DNA from: Carnegiea gigantea | Lineage: Eukaryota; Streptophyta; Magnoliopsida; Caryophyllales; Cactaceae | DNA: 64,000 bases | Reading direction: 5' to 3' | NCBI GenBank assembly: GCA_029747015.1 | Contig: JAKOGI010000531.1 | Span: forward strand, 124,001 to 188,000 | Part shown: one piece after another, positions 11,829 through 24,200 of the stretch | Layout of the letters: each line of letters starts with the position of its first letter | How positions within the stretch are numbered: position 1 is the first letter of the stretch | Program-made: the position numbers and the translations under genes | The notes under the pieces: generated by a model | The model's database searches: none | Told to the model about the DNA's origin: nothing | What the model saw: the letters and a program-made list of their open reading frames with translations, nothing else

Positions 11829-12394
11829 TCAATTATTAGCTAAATCCTCCCAAACGTTTTTTTTTTTTTTTTTTAAAGGGCCTCAATGCATGCTAAATCA
11901 TGTAAGTTTTTAGTTGTAGTTATTTATTTATAAACATGACAATAATTTATTTCGCAACCATATCATACACAGTTTTTAAAGGTTTTTTTATATAACAATT
12001 GATAACTATTTGAACTGGAATAATCATTAAAAGATGCAAGTTATGAGATACTATCATTTCACAAACATGTCATGCATACACAATCTTTTAAAGGGTTTTT
12101 TTTAATAAAATAATTAACAACTTTTTAAGTTGAAACAATTATTAAGGGATTCAACTTATGAGAAACTATCAAGTAAAAGAAAAAAAAAAAAATTGGACAT
12201 GAAGAGACAAATTGTAGGAAGAAGAGAGCAAATACTAAGGCACGGAGGCAAGATTTCAGAAACCTAAACTAGGCACAAAATGAGACACTAAGATCAAAAT
12301 GAATTAGTGCAGCCTATTGTCCAACTAGATGACAACATTGGGATTGATAATGGCATGGGAGATGGGTTTATACAAGTGACAGCTAGAAGACTTA

Positions 12395-13176
12395 GGGCTC
12401 ATTTGTTTGTATGTAATCAAAATGGTAATGTAATCAAAATGGGAATGGTGATTTCATTACCATGCTTGGTTATCATTAAGAAATGTAATCAAGATTGCAT
12501 TGTAATCACATTTACCTTAGTCTATGCAACTACAATTACTTGACTTTTCCTAGACAATTGTGATTATATATCTCTGAATCAAAGTCTACTCAACTATAAG
12601 CTATTATATTTGGGAACTTTCTCTCTTTTCTCTCTATTGTTTCTCCTCTACTTCCCCTTTCTTATTACTTTGACACTATTTTTTTAAAGGTTTGAAGCCC
12701 CGTCACCTCCCTCTCTCCTCTCCATATTAGATAAAGTTTAACCTAGACCATGATCGTATTATTGTAACTGCATTTTTGTACGTTCTAGACATCATGTCTC
12801 TCTCTCTTTCTCTCTCTCTATCTCTCACATCATCATCATCATCTTCTTCTCTCTACTTGGTAAACTTGAACAACATTAGAATGAAGTAAGTCTCATGTGA
12901 AACATAATCATAATAATAAGACATTGGATAATAATTATCAACAAAACTACAAATAATTAAAATATGCAAAAATAAACTGTGAATTGAATTACAAGTACTT
13001 CACGTCAAATGTAAAATTAAGTATAGTTTGTAGATGAATTCATTCTATTACACTTGTAAAAAGTTTGTAACCAAATATTGTAATGTAATTATTATTCCAT
13101 TTCATTACAATAACAATTGCATTACATGGTTGATTCCATTGCATAGTGATTGCATTACTTTCAACCGAATGCTACA
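12395..13176. mobile_element. Tourist-like MITE flanked by TTA
   Basis: TTA precedes (12392-12394) and follows (13177-13179) a 782-bp element. The ends are weakly inverted: gggctcatttgtttgtatgtaatc on the left (first 20 bases up to ttgtatg), and gcattcggttgaaagtaatg reading inward from the right. The inside is rich in atgtaatcaaaatgg-like words and contains a CT/ATC tract at 12797-12855. No open frame is recognised. Confidence 0.5.
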
Positions 13177-13589
13177 TTAGTGCGGCTCCCAGGACAGCAG
13201 TGTAAGGAGGGAATGCAATATGAGCGGTAACCATTAACCCCTTTGGTTTGTTGAGTACTAAATCAATTCTGGGGTTGTGATTTGTGAAGGAGCACCATAT
13301 TAGCAATGGATAGACAGGAACAAAAAATATGTCGTCCAGAATAAATGGATTTCCAAGGCCTTAATGAAGTTGAAATAAAAATCAACGAAAAGAATGTGTT
13401 GGCTGCATACATAAACATGTTCTTTTGATGGGGTAGTTTCATTAATAATGTGAATCACCCTAAGGGTAGAATATAGGTTATTTGGATGAGAAGAGTTTTG
13501 CACTCATGTCTTAATCCTAGCTAGTTAGATCAATGATTGGTGCATCACTGGTGATTTTCACTCATGTCTTTTAATGACAGGCTCGGGAG

Positions 13590-14966
13590 TAACCCCATTA
13601 CTTACAATCAACGATTTAAAATGTGGTTTCGGTCACGATATGGGCAAATCGTTCTAATGTGGAAATTGCATTCCATATCATGGCGAAAACGCAGTTTAGC
13701 CAGCTCAAAAATCTTTCCAATGCGGCCGTTAATTTCGTCACAGATCAGCTACATTTTGAATCCATGCTTACAATGAGATGTAATCCCGTAAAGAATGTTT
13801 GTGCAACTGTGAACTGATGGAAATGAAGAGCATGGGAGCTTTCTTTTATTGGTCTAACAGGCAGGAAATCCTGGGAGAGAATACACTCTAGAATTGATAG
13901 GCCACCACATGATAATGAGTGCCTGTTGAAATTTGATGAGGTTTATGTTGATTATTTGCCAGAAAGCTTACATGATCATTTCCCTTTTACACTTGAAGTT
14001 CCAGCTTTCTGGCCCTTTGAAAATTTCCCAATTCAAATTCTATGAAATGTGGCTGAATGATGAGGATGTTCAAGAAATACTATTCACTGATATTAAGAAC
14101 AAACCCAATGGTACTAAAATGTTTCAATTGCTATCTCTTCTGAAGAATGTTTCAATTGCTATCTCTTCTGAAGAGTATGAAGATGCCTCTGAAACCGTTA
14201 TATTACTTATATAGGTCTAAATTTGCAGACGTGCACAATATAAGAGAACTAACCAGAGCTTGTACTTTGAATATTCAGAAAGAGGATTCATCTTGATCAT
14301 TTGAACATTGACTCACAACATTAGCAGACACAGCCGAGACGTGATTACACTTCAACTTAATAGTATGACTTTTTGTTTTAATACAATGCTTGGTTATCAT
14401 CCTCAGTGTCATTTCTTGAACCCCGTCTTTCATCTATTATCAGTTGTTGCTTAAAATACAAATGAAACAACTAGCCAGCTAGCCCCTTTAAAACATAAAC
14501 CCGTTTGAGTTGTCATAAACATTCTATTATTTGCTACCTTAGGTATGATTGTAGATTTCCAAATGTATTAACAACTTAAGTCTTAACCATTACAACAAGA
14601 CCTTGAGAGTCAATTTGATTTTTGCAATAATACTTCCTCCTAGACATAATATCAACCTCATTCTTACTAGAATCTCCATTTATCTATACAGTGCAAGAGA
14701 CTTTATTGAAAGTCAAGTCAACCATCAAAATAGTACGAGTTAGTACGGAACAAAGTGCCAGCAATCTTGACCCACAAGCAGGGAAAGAAGGTCAACTTAC
14801 GTGCTCTATTTGCCATGATGAGATATCAAGGGACATAGACGTTGTGAAGATGGTGCGCTCTTGTCATGTGTTCCATAGCCACCACGTTTTCCAGTGGCTT
14901 CCAAAGAAGCAGACCTGCCCATATTGTCGATCTAGTAGCTCCCCTGATCGACAAATTACTAGCTAG
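13590..14966 (+). pseudogene. Broken RING-H2 zinc-finger gene
   Basis: Open pieces in shifting frames run from about 13590 to the TAG at 14964. An N-terminal stretch with VYVDYLPESLHDHFPFTLEV lies near 13940-14000 and is interrupted upstream by stops near 13815. The C-terminal piece (14691-14966) contains the RING core CSICHDEI...RSCHVFHSHHVFQWL...CPYC at 14802-14927, typical of RING-H2 ubiquitin E3 ligases. Two metal ligands look damaged: the third Cys directly adjoins the His instead of C-x-H, and the second-site Cys is His. A 28-bp tandem duplication (about 14118-14173) also breaks the frame. Stops, frame changes and altered ligands make a pseudogene likely. The gene of origin is unknown. 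Confidence 0.6.
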
Positions 14967-15804
14967 GATTGTCGTCCTAGGTCTTACATCTTAGATCAAA
15001 TGTATGAGGAACTGACCATCTAATTACTAGCCAGTACCTCAACAGGTTTATTTCATGATGGTTTGTTGAGCTATACATTTTTTAGCTCTTGCAGCTAAAC
15101 ATTCTTCTCTTTTTTTTTTTTTTTTGGGGGGGGGGGGGGTTGGGTTATACACTTTTACTTATCGAAGTGTTGGATAGTTCAAATCTGTCAGTTAACATTG
15201 CTCCAGGGTTCTTCAGCAGTCCTGTACTAGTTGATGATCACTCAACTGTTTTTCAACATTGTGCACTTGTCTCTTGGCTGATTCATCTTCTTGCCTTGTC
15301 ATCTATAATGTTCTTTAATGATGTAGATACTTTATAAATCAACTTTAAATAAGCCAATTTGCGACATTTCAGCTTCATTCACAGAGCAACTTGTTTCGAT
15401 TTTTTTTTTCCCATCAATCTGCTTCTCCTTGCTTCAGTGGTTTAGTTTCCGTTCTGCCTAAGATATGTATGACCATGTAGCACCCAAAGAAAAAGAAGGT
15501 AAAGGAGGAAGACCGGCATTGTATATGTATAGTGTGGTTCTTGCATCGATGCTGATCCCTGTTTCTGCGCTTTTGTTTCCTATGTACCAATATTGAACAC
15601 GAGTACAGATCAATTCAGATAGTCTGTTGAGAAACTCGCAAGCTCGAATCCAAGTCTATATTCTAACTTACAGAACAAGCACAATGCGCTTGCTTTATTG
15701 GTACAAATACAATGAGTGCTGGGAAGTAATTAAGTATAAGACCGATTGTATAATATTTCAGACAGTATATTTAATTTCTTCACTGGAGATATATATCCAT
15801 GGAT

Positions 15805-16260
15805 CTATACCTTAAGGCAGAGAGCAGGTTTCTCTAGTGCCCCTACTTGGTAGTTGCGCTTCACCTTCACCATATGACTTATGGCTTTAACATAACGCTT
15901 GATCATCTTCCTCAATTTGACCCCTTGGTCCTCGTCTTTGGTTTGTTTTACCACCAACTGAAGCTGATTCTCATTGGCAAAATGCTCACTCAGCAAAGCC
16001 CTGCCTTGATCATCTTCACCCAGCTTCTCTTTTGCTTCGCTACCAACATTGATGAGCTGCTTCAGTTTTACATGATCGTTCTTCCGAATTTGGTTATTTT
16101 CTTTCTGGTCATCTGAGTCTTGTGAAGCTGAGTTTGTAGCAATGACAATATCCTCTTCATGAACTTTTTCTGTTAGATAATGGAATGGCCGTCTGGTCCG
16201 CTTTGATTTGGTGATATCAAATGCCAGTTTGTTTCCTGAACTGCATTCAGTAATGCTCAT
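15805..16260 (-). CDS. Uncharacterised basic 151-aa protein
   Basis: One intact frame from ATG (16260) to TAA (15807-15805). It begins MSITECSSGNKLAFDITKSK, has an acidic, polar middle (residues 35-110, rich in E, D, Q, N) and ends with a strongly basic segment containing LRKMIKRYVKAISHMVKVKR. I see no signal peptide or membrane segment. The composition and the basic C-terminal motif look protein-like rather than random, and the frame is long for this AT-rich region, so I call it a probable single-exon gene or last exon. I do not recognise the family. No neighbour suggests a role. Confidence 0.5.
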   Translation of the reverse strand: MSITECSSGNKLAFDITKSKRTRRPFHYLTEKVHEEDIVIATNSASQDSDDQKENNQIRKNDHVKLKQLINVGSEAKEKLGEDDQGRALLSEHFANENQLQLVVKQTKDEDQGVKLRKMIKRYVKAISHMVKVKRNYQVGALEKPALCLKV

Positions 16261-17376
16261 CTTCTGGAAGGAGATTCAGGGAAAAAAGAAAGAGACGTTT
16301 GAAACAGAGATCGATGTCTTCAGATATGAATCACAGAAGCAGGCAATGATTTAAATTAGTGAAGGCAAGAGCTGCTTGTGACTGTGCCAAGCTAGTTATT
16401 GCTTAAAGAACAATTAAGAGGAGTGAATAGTCCCATTTAAGAGGTAAACCATCAATTTTGTAGGCTCCAAGTCGTTTGCAATCCTAAAACTCCAAAGTTA
16501 TTTCTTGGTTAACTTGTAAATTAAGAACTAATTGAACTGTTTTACCAAATGGTTATATCAGATGCTCAAGCTTCTCTTGTCAGATCACTCTCCTCCATCA
16601 AATTCACGATCCCTTGATCAAAAAAGCTAGCTTTTCATCAGCTGCATATTTGGCATTAAGTTCCTTTCGATGTTTCCTGATTGTAGCCCAGTCAATTTCT
16701 ATCATTTTTTCCCCCCTCCTTACTGACTCCTTCCCCCCTTTCTCTTGAAGTGATTCTTCATAAATTCTACAAACACTAGCTGCCCCAAGACATCATCATA
16801 CTTGTATTTAGCTTCTTTCTGGGGTTCTACTAGATGAATACATTCTGCAATCTGTTAACTCGGGTATAAGATTGTAGTTTCTGATGACCGATTTCAGATA
16901 AAATACCACAAGCCATTCTTCCAACGATAACAACAGCTACCACTACCACCACCCCCACTAGTACTACAACAGCATCAAGTGCAGATCCCAACTGAAAATA
17001 GTAAATCAGGAAATGCAGAAAAGAAAATTCTGTTCTCTGCTAAGAAGCGGAAGAATTTCCACAAATATAAGATGAGACCCAAGATGACCAGAAGCAAAGC
17101 GAAGCTCAGACGATTGTGCCCTCACTTCTGTATTCACTACTTGTCAATAGAGACACCAAAGAATTTTCCAAGGGAGAAGTATGTCAAGTATACTTTCTGA
17201 CTTCACACTATAATATTCACTTGAAGTTTCTCTTAGAAACAAGAGCTGGTTCTCTTCTAGAGCAAAAGCTCCATAACCTACCGACCATATGGCACCTGAC
17301 AAAGACAGAATGAGGAGTGGCACATTGATTCATATTTTTTCTCTCCCCTTTTTCTTGCTTTTATCAACATCATTTA

Positions 17377-17795
17377 GGCTCTGTTTGGTTCTTAGAAAAT
17401 CTGATGGAAAGAAAAGTTGAAGGAAAAAAATGCGAAGGAAAAAAATGTGAAGGAAAAAAAAGTAGGGAGAAAGTGAGTTTTTTTCTCTTGTTTGGACTGA
17501 GGAAAAAATACAAGAATTTGGATGAGAAATTTGAATGTTGATTAATTATTTGAATTATATTGATGTCATCTAAGTAGTGCAAGGTTGGAGGAGGTTAGGA
17601 ATTCTTTTGGGAACTTTTCCCAAACTTTCCTCACAATTTTATGAGGAAATTTTATCACTTGTTTCTAACAATTTTTCCACCTAATTTTCCTCCATATTTT
17701 TTTCTTTGTGATTTTTTCTAAACCAAACACAAGAAAAAAAGTTACTTTCCCAAATTTTTTTCTTTCCACCAAAGTTTTTAAGGTCAAACGGAACC
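17377..17795. mobile_element. Tourist-type MITE with TTA target duplication
   Basis: A 419-bp element flanked by TTA at 17374-17376 and 17796-17798. Left end ggctctgtttggttcttag and inverted right end ggttccgtttgaccttaaa form TIRs of about 35 bp that continue into gatggaaag / ggtggaaag. The body is A/T-rich with gaaggaaaaaaatg repeats. The TTA duplication and GGC...TTTGGTT ends fit PIF/Harbinger (Tourist). No transposase. Confidence 0.75.
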
Positions 17796-17799
17796 TTAA

Positions 17800-20700
17800 A
17801 GTTCTTTCTGTGGAAAACTTGCACCATGTTGCAGTTACAGGATTTGCTAGTTTTGCCTTCACAGGATCAAACACAAGGAACTCCAAATGTTACTGGACAA
17901 AAATATTAGCTACGCAGTAGAGTGATGTAAACTTGTTGGCAGCTACAACCTAGGATTAATGAAGTATTAACCAATTAAGTTCGCCCTTATTCTTCGACTG
18001 CCTCTTAATCAGTTTTAGAAGATCTTACTAAGTAGAGGACAAGAGCAAAATTACAAGACTATGCACTCCCTGACTATACAGAATAGTGTCATTAGCTTTG
18101 TCGATCCTGTTATTCAAAACAATTTTATTGTATACTAGAACTCGACATCAAACATGACAATGAAAAACTTATTTATGGGGCAAGGTAAGTAGACCTTTTA
18201 ACTTTTGTCATTTTATAAGGCTCCAATAGGACTACAATAGTTACAGGAGATAAATAGATAACTATTACATTTCAGCCCCTCTCTCCCATACTAGGAGTGA
18301 ATCGTAATGATAAGCTTGTCACGTAACATTGCTATTGTACATGAAAGATGTGTACTTCTTGACATGATTATGAACACTTAATATCATATTTTTTTATCAA
18401 ACACAAATAACGGCAAATATGTCATCCGAACATATGCGTACATTAACACTTATAACCAAACGAATGTAACATAACTTACTATAGGTGCTCGATATCATAT
18501 GGTTACTCAACAAAACTTTCCCTTCCTCTAATGGGGGCTGTCTCTAGTTTTTCTGATTGCCTCCCAAATCCCATGTGGATGTAATCTCGTCTTGGATTCG
18601 CGCAATATGTAGGAAAAAAATTTGGAACCCTAACTTATGCTGCATTGTCTATTCTTGGGGTTTTTTTGGGGGGGGGGGGGGGGTCAGAATGGGCCGGCCC
18701 GAGAGTATATGGGCCTGATTGAAGAGTTTTGCCACTATTAATTACAGAAAATTAAATGAAACTGTCAAATGAAGAAAACGACAAATAGAAGCGGGACAAG
18801 GGAGTGTCACGCTCACAATTGCAGGTGCCCGCTTTGCTCCTCCCTCCGGTAATACTGTACTAGTACTACTGGTATGATGTGATCGATGTACAATTCTCAG
18901 AAAAAAAAAGAAAGAATTCGAAGTTGAGTATTTTATAGGTTGAGATCATAAAGTGAAGAAGTTTTAAATTTCATGTCAATAGGTAATGTACTAATGCTTC
19001 ATTCAATCATTTGTTGCTCTCCTCCCTGCCCAGAAAATCAAGCAAGGGTTTCTGATTCTGGGTAATGCTCTTTCACCCATTTAACCTGGTTGCGATTAAT
19101 TTGAGCAGTGGACTCTGTTTATGGTAACCCATCTATGAATTTTTGCTAATGGGTGCATGCTCCGCCTTTTCCCCTTTCCGTCTCCTTGTCGTGGGGTTTG
19201 TGTGAAGTCCCTCCTTTGTGGGTGTGTGGTCTTGGTGTATTGGTAAGTTAATCCATCTGGGTTTCATTCTTCATGGGTGCAATGAGGAGAGGCATGGGAG
19301 AAACCAGAGAGGAGGTTAGGGTAAGGGGATGGAAACTTTCCTATGCCTGTAAAATGAAATTTGAACTCACTTCTTTTAAGGAACAGAGCGTTTAAATCCC
19401 ACTAGACAACCCTTTTAGTTAGTGTGGAAACCTTGAGTTGGTTTATGGTGGACTAGTTTATTTAATTGCTTTGTCCTGTTTTAAGTTCCCATTTGCTCCT
19501 AGGGATTTTGAGCCACAATGCGGAAACCCAGATAATTTTATGGGGTTGAGGGTGGGGAGGTGAAGGAGAACGGAAAATAATAAACTGAATGAGGATGTGA
19601 GAGTCTTTTATGCTTCATGAGCATGAATTCACCTATTTATTGTTCACACGAATGAGGGTGTTGGGACTCTTAGTGGACATTGGACAGCCCCAGTTTTATC
19701 TTTTCAAACCAAATAGGAAGTGCATATGAAGACATCTCCTCCATGTCTTCCCCTCCTTTCATCTCCTGTCCTTCATTTACCTCCCCCAAATGGGTCCCAT
19801 TGCAAGTACGAACCGGTATTGAAACCTTTGCAAGTAGTGGGATTTTGCAGAAAATTAGGTAGATCCAGGCGCATAGAACCCATTATTAAAAGCCATCTCC
19901 TTCCTATCCCCCCCCCCCCCAAAAAAAAAAAAAAAAAAAGGCATATTTCGCACATGGCAGTGTCTCGGGACTATTGTCCCAAGATTACGATACAATTCCT
20001 ACATTGACATTTCATTTGAAAAGTGAGTACTGTAGTTATCGTCCGGGGATTTTCCTCAACGGTGAGTGTTCATACTCCATTGCTCTCTTTTTCTTTGTCC
20101 TTTACTTTTTTTGGGTTTGGCTGAGCATGAAAGTGTGCTATCGTTGGGTAACTTGGGTTAAGCATGTGACTCCATGTTGTAAATTTTAAAAAAGAATGGA
20201 ACAAGGGCCCTCTTTGAGTGATAACTTGAAAAAGGTGCAACTACACAAATACATTTCAAGATAGACACTGAGTTCAAAGTCTCATGAAGTACGAAGTTTA
20301 GTATATGCTAGTTGTTGCAAGTAGATGGAATGTTAGGGACAAATTCCTAAAGCCAGCTAGGGAGGGGTGTGGGGAATGAACATTCTTGTCTTACTCTCTT
20401 TTAGGTCAGCATCCTAGCCTTTTAATTTGGTCATCTTTCTAATACATGACTTGTTTGTGTCATTTTTATTTACATATTGTTTTGCAAGATAAATGGTGGT
20501 CATGTTACTTTTCATTAGAAGTATACTCAAAAGAATGATATGAGAATGACATTGGCATGCACCTTCTTTTGACCTGAGCATACATCCAACCTCAACTTTT
20601 TCCTCCCTGCATTGAATCGCACAATGCCTTGTAGCAATTTCTTTTTTGAAGATGCCATTTTAAAGAAATTTGAATTGTAGCTTTTACATGGTGCCAAAAA

Positions 20701-21268
20701 ATAATAAAAAATTGGGCCGATTCATGAACCATCATGCAGTCAATTTTCGCAAAATAAGTAGTGGTAGTTCCTTTAGATCATCATTGTTCATTCCAGATCA
20801 ATTTGCATGTTTCAAATTGTGCATCTGCGAACATCAAATGCATAATTACTTTTATTGCAGCAACTATAATGGGCTTGTCAGATGTCGTCAACTTCTGCTG
20901 CAATGGCACCATTGAAAAGTTTGACAAGTTTGTGACCCAAAGAATAGAAAAAGTGCAGCTCCCTAAGTCCCAAACATGCTTTAAGAAAAAGCGTTCCATG
21001 AAGAGAATCCCAAGGACTCTCAGAGGCGGTCCAATGCTTCTTGATTCCTTAACTGGAGGTTCTATTGGTAATCATTGTTAAGGTTGACCTAAGAGGTTAA
21101 AGCTAAATGTTCGCCATTCTTCCCGGTATATCTATGTAGGAAATGCTTTGATGCCCTTGCTTGTGAAATAGTTTCTTTTGGCTTATGTACGTGTGTGTGA
21201 GCATGCACGCATGTGTCTGTATGAAGTTCGTCAAGTGATGCAAATATGCAATATGCTTGGTGGTTCAG
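17800..21268. other. No recognisable gene upstream of the MORC exons
   Basis: I looked here for the missing MORC N-terminal exons (GHKL ATPase motifs) and found none. There are G-runs (18665-18685), a C/A-run (19910-19940), a tRNA-like minus-strand piece near 19340-19420, and an open frame at 20761-21081 (SQTCFKKKRSMKRIP near its end) that I cannot assign. Confidence 0.45.
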
Positions 21269-24200
21269 GTTGCAGTCACTATACTCCTTGGGTTCTTGGA
21301 GGAGGCTCCATGTGTAGACATCCATGGTTTCAATGTTTATCACCTGAACCGTCTAGTACTGGTAATGAATTTTTGTTCTTGTTATGTCTGAATAAACTAA
21401 CTATAGGAAGTCATGCATCTTTTGGAAACCCTGCTTATCCCTCATGTAGTGCCTACCAGTTCTGTGAGTGCTATATTTGTTTTCAGTACAAGAAAAATTC
21501 TTACAGATACATGCTAATCACATTGTCATATTAGATTGCTTTCTCCAGTAATCTCCACTCTTTTTTGGGGCTGTTCTAAGTCTCAAAGGCCATTTCGACA
21601 CAGTGCATAAGTTGCCATGAGGGTTATTATTAGACCATGGGTCCTCGTCTACGAAGGCCTCCAGTGCTCAACCTGAATCACTATGCTATACCTCACTGGG
21701 ATAAATTCTCTCTATTTTGGTATTGAAAGGAATGCCCATGTGCTTTGTATTTTCTCTACCAACCATAAACATACACAACATTTTCAATTGAATATATCTA
21801 TTATTCTGGGTCACTAGATGGGGATATTTTGCTTCTTTTACTTCATTTTCCATTTTATCAACTCACTTTTCCTTGAATATCTGCTGATGCGAGCAGCCAT
21901 TCTGGCGTGTGCTTGGAACAACTAACGTTGTCGGGAAAGGGGTTGTCGGTGAGGACCTATAGCAAGTTACTCATACAGGCTTCTGCAATTCTATTATTCT
22001 AAACTATGGGAGTGGCCACTGAATGGTCTAATGGTTCCTGCTAGGAATCCTGGAAGCCAATTTTATTGATCCGACACACAACAAGCAGGACTTTGAGAGG
22101 ACATCACTCTTCCAGAAACTGGAGGCCCGTCTGAAGGCGAAGACAGCGGAGTATTGGTGAGCTATGCAACCTAACTTTTTTCCCCTTCGAAGATGCTAAC
22201 AAAATTGTATGGATACGTAAGCATACAAAACTTTCAAAGAAAAGGGGGTCCAACATCTTGAGCAATATCCATTCTGGACATTTGTGTCCAGTAAAAATGG
22301 ACAAGATTCTTGGTATGATTAAGTCTGAATTTTGATAGTTTTCGACGAATTGATTTCTTCATCAAAACTGAAAGCCTCAATTGCTCCCCCCCCCCCTTCC
22401 GTAGTTGCTTTTCTTTAAGGGTTTGAAGACATGTGATCTTATGAGTTGTGTGTAGGAGCTACTGTAGGCTACTATTTTTTGTCTTTGCTTCCCGTTTCTT
22501 ATAATATTGGAAGTTGCATGGATCATGAAAGGTTCTGCGCTGGTGTTAGTTAACAAAGGAAGTAAATGGGAAGCCATAATGTATGGTAAAAGGATGCTAA
22601 AGCGGGGGGAATGGATGAAGAAACTTAGGATGATGCGATTTGGACTCAATTTATTGAAGCAACTTCTTCGTCTACAATGACCCATTTCTGTATCTGTATT
22701 TTTGGGAAATTTTTGTTGCTGCACTTCTGGGGTCTGCAGTAGTTTCCTTGAGGTGCCTTGAGAATTCATTTTGTATGACAATCTGCCATGCCCTTTAAAC
22801 AAGTGAACGTCGTTTTTTAATCACCTCTGGATAGTTGAAATTACTAAACTTTGCTTGTTTAAAATTGTTGGGTTGGGCAATGAGATATAATCTTAGGCTC
22901 AGTAAATGTCAACCTATCTTTTTTTTTTTCTTCGGCATTTTGTACCGTGTGCTAATGGGATGTATTTTCATGAAAGATTGCCAGCTCGGTAGTGGATACC
23001 TCTTTCTCAGTGTCAGAAAAGTGAGACCTTGATTTATCAGTAAAATTCCCTAAACCTCGAGGCCCTTTTTTGAGATATATTTGCATTTATCTTATGCAAC
23101 TCCACTTCAAGTGACAATATCCATATTTTGGAACATAATACTTTGGAAGCCATTCGGTAAAGGCATGATAGAATTGTGAGAACACTAGTCTTAGATGAGA
23201 ATAGGGTACTGATCCAGCCATTTTTGTTAAGAGTGCTGCTTTGTGATATTTAAGGATCATACAAGCCATTCAGTAGGGGATGACGGAACTGTGGAAATAC
23301 TATTCTTAGATGAGAATAGAGTAATGCTTTATCCATTTTTGTTGAGATTGCTACTTTGTGATATTTACATGCCAACCACCTATGATACTTTGACAGGCTT
23401 TATGTACAGTTTTGGTGATAGCTCATTTTTCAGCTAATCAGTTTCAAAGGATTTTTTATTTCTTTTTGCGTTGTTTAATAATCAAATCCTTTCTGCTGGC
23501 AGGCGCCTTCCCTGTGGCTTGATTGGTTATCAGACATCTAAAAGAGTTCCTTCAAAAAAATTGCTTCTGCAATCTCTTCATCCAGGAGGAGATATATGCA
23601 AAGAACATGATGCAGGGAATGGCAAATCATATAGACATGATATTCCAGGTACAGTTTCTGCTGCAAAATGAATCACTTGTATATCATGCTGCTGTTCCAC
23701 ACGTGACTTGACGAAAGTCTCTTATGAATAACCAGTTGATGTGTCATTTGATGTACAAATTTATGCGAATGTTGATGAGTGACCTACAGTTTAAGTTGTG
23801 GATTTGGAAATCTTGCCAATTTATGCTGCCTAGTACAATATACGTTGAATTCCTGAAGAAACTGCAGGTCGTATTAGAGAGGAGTACAATCCAAAAGAGA
23901 GCGTTGCAAACATGGAGGGGCATGATGAGAGTAGATCCAACAAAGCCGCTATCCAACTCGAGGACAATCAGGTTTTATTTATAGGATCTTTTGATAAGTT
24001 ATTCACTCCACGAACTGGTGTTATATGGCATTAAATGATCTTCAGGGGATCGTAGCTATGGAATTGCACTTAGATATAGATTATGAAATTATACTTCTAC
24101 AGTTTTATTAATTGGTCTTAGTTCACTTGTGAGCTGCTTAATGCAATCTAGAAAGCTTAGTGAAGCAGGCATTCAGGTCTTTGGTTGTTGGTCCTAAAGT

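Noticed and set aside
20761..21081. 106-codon frame just upstream of the MORC exons, considered as a MORC 5' exon
   Set aside because: No MORC or GHKL motif. An in-frame stop precedes the first recognisable MORC exon and no splice path is evident.
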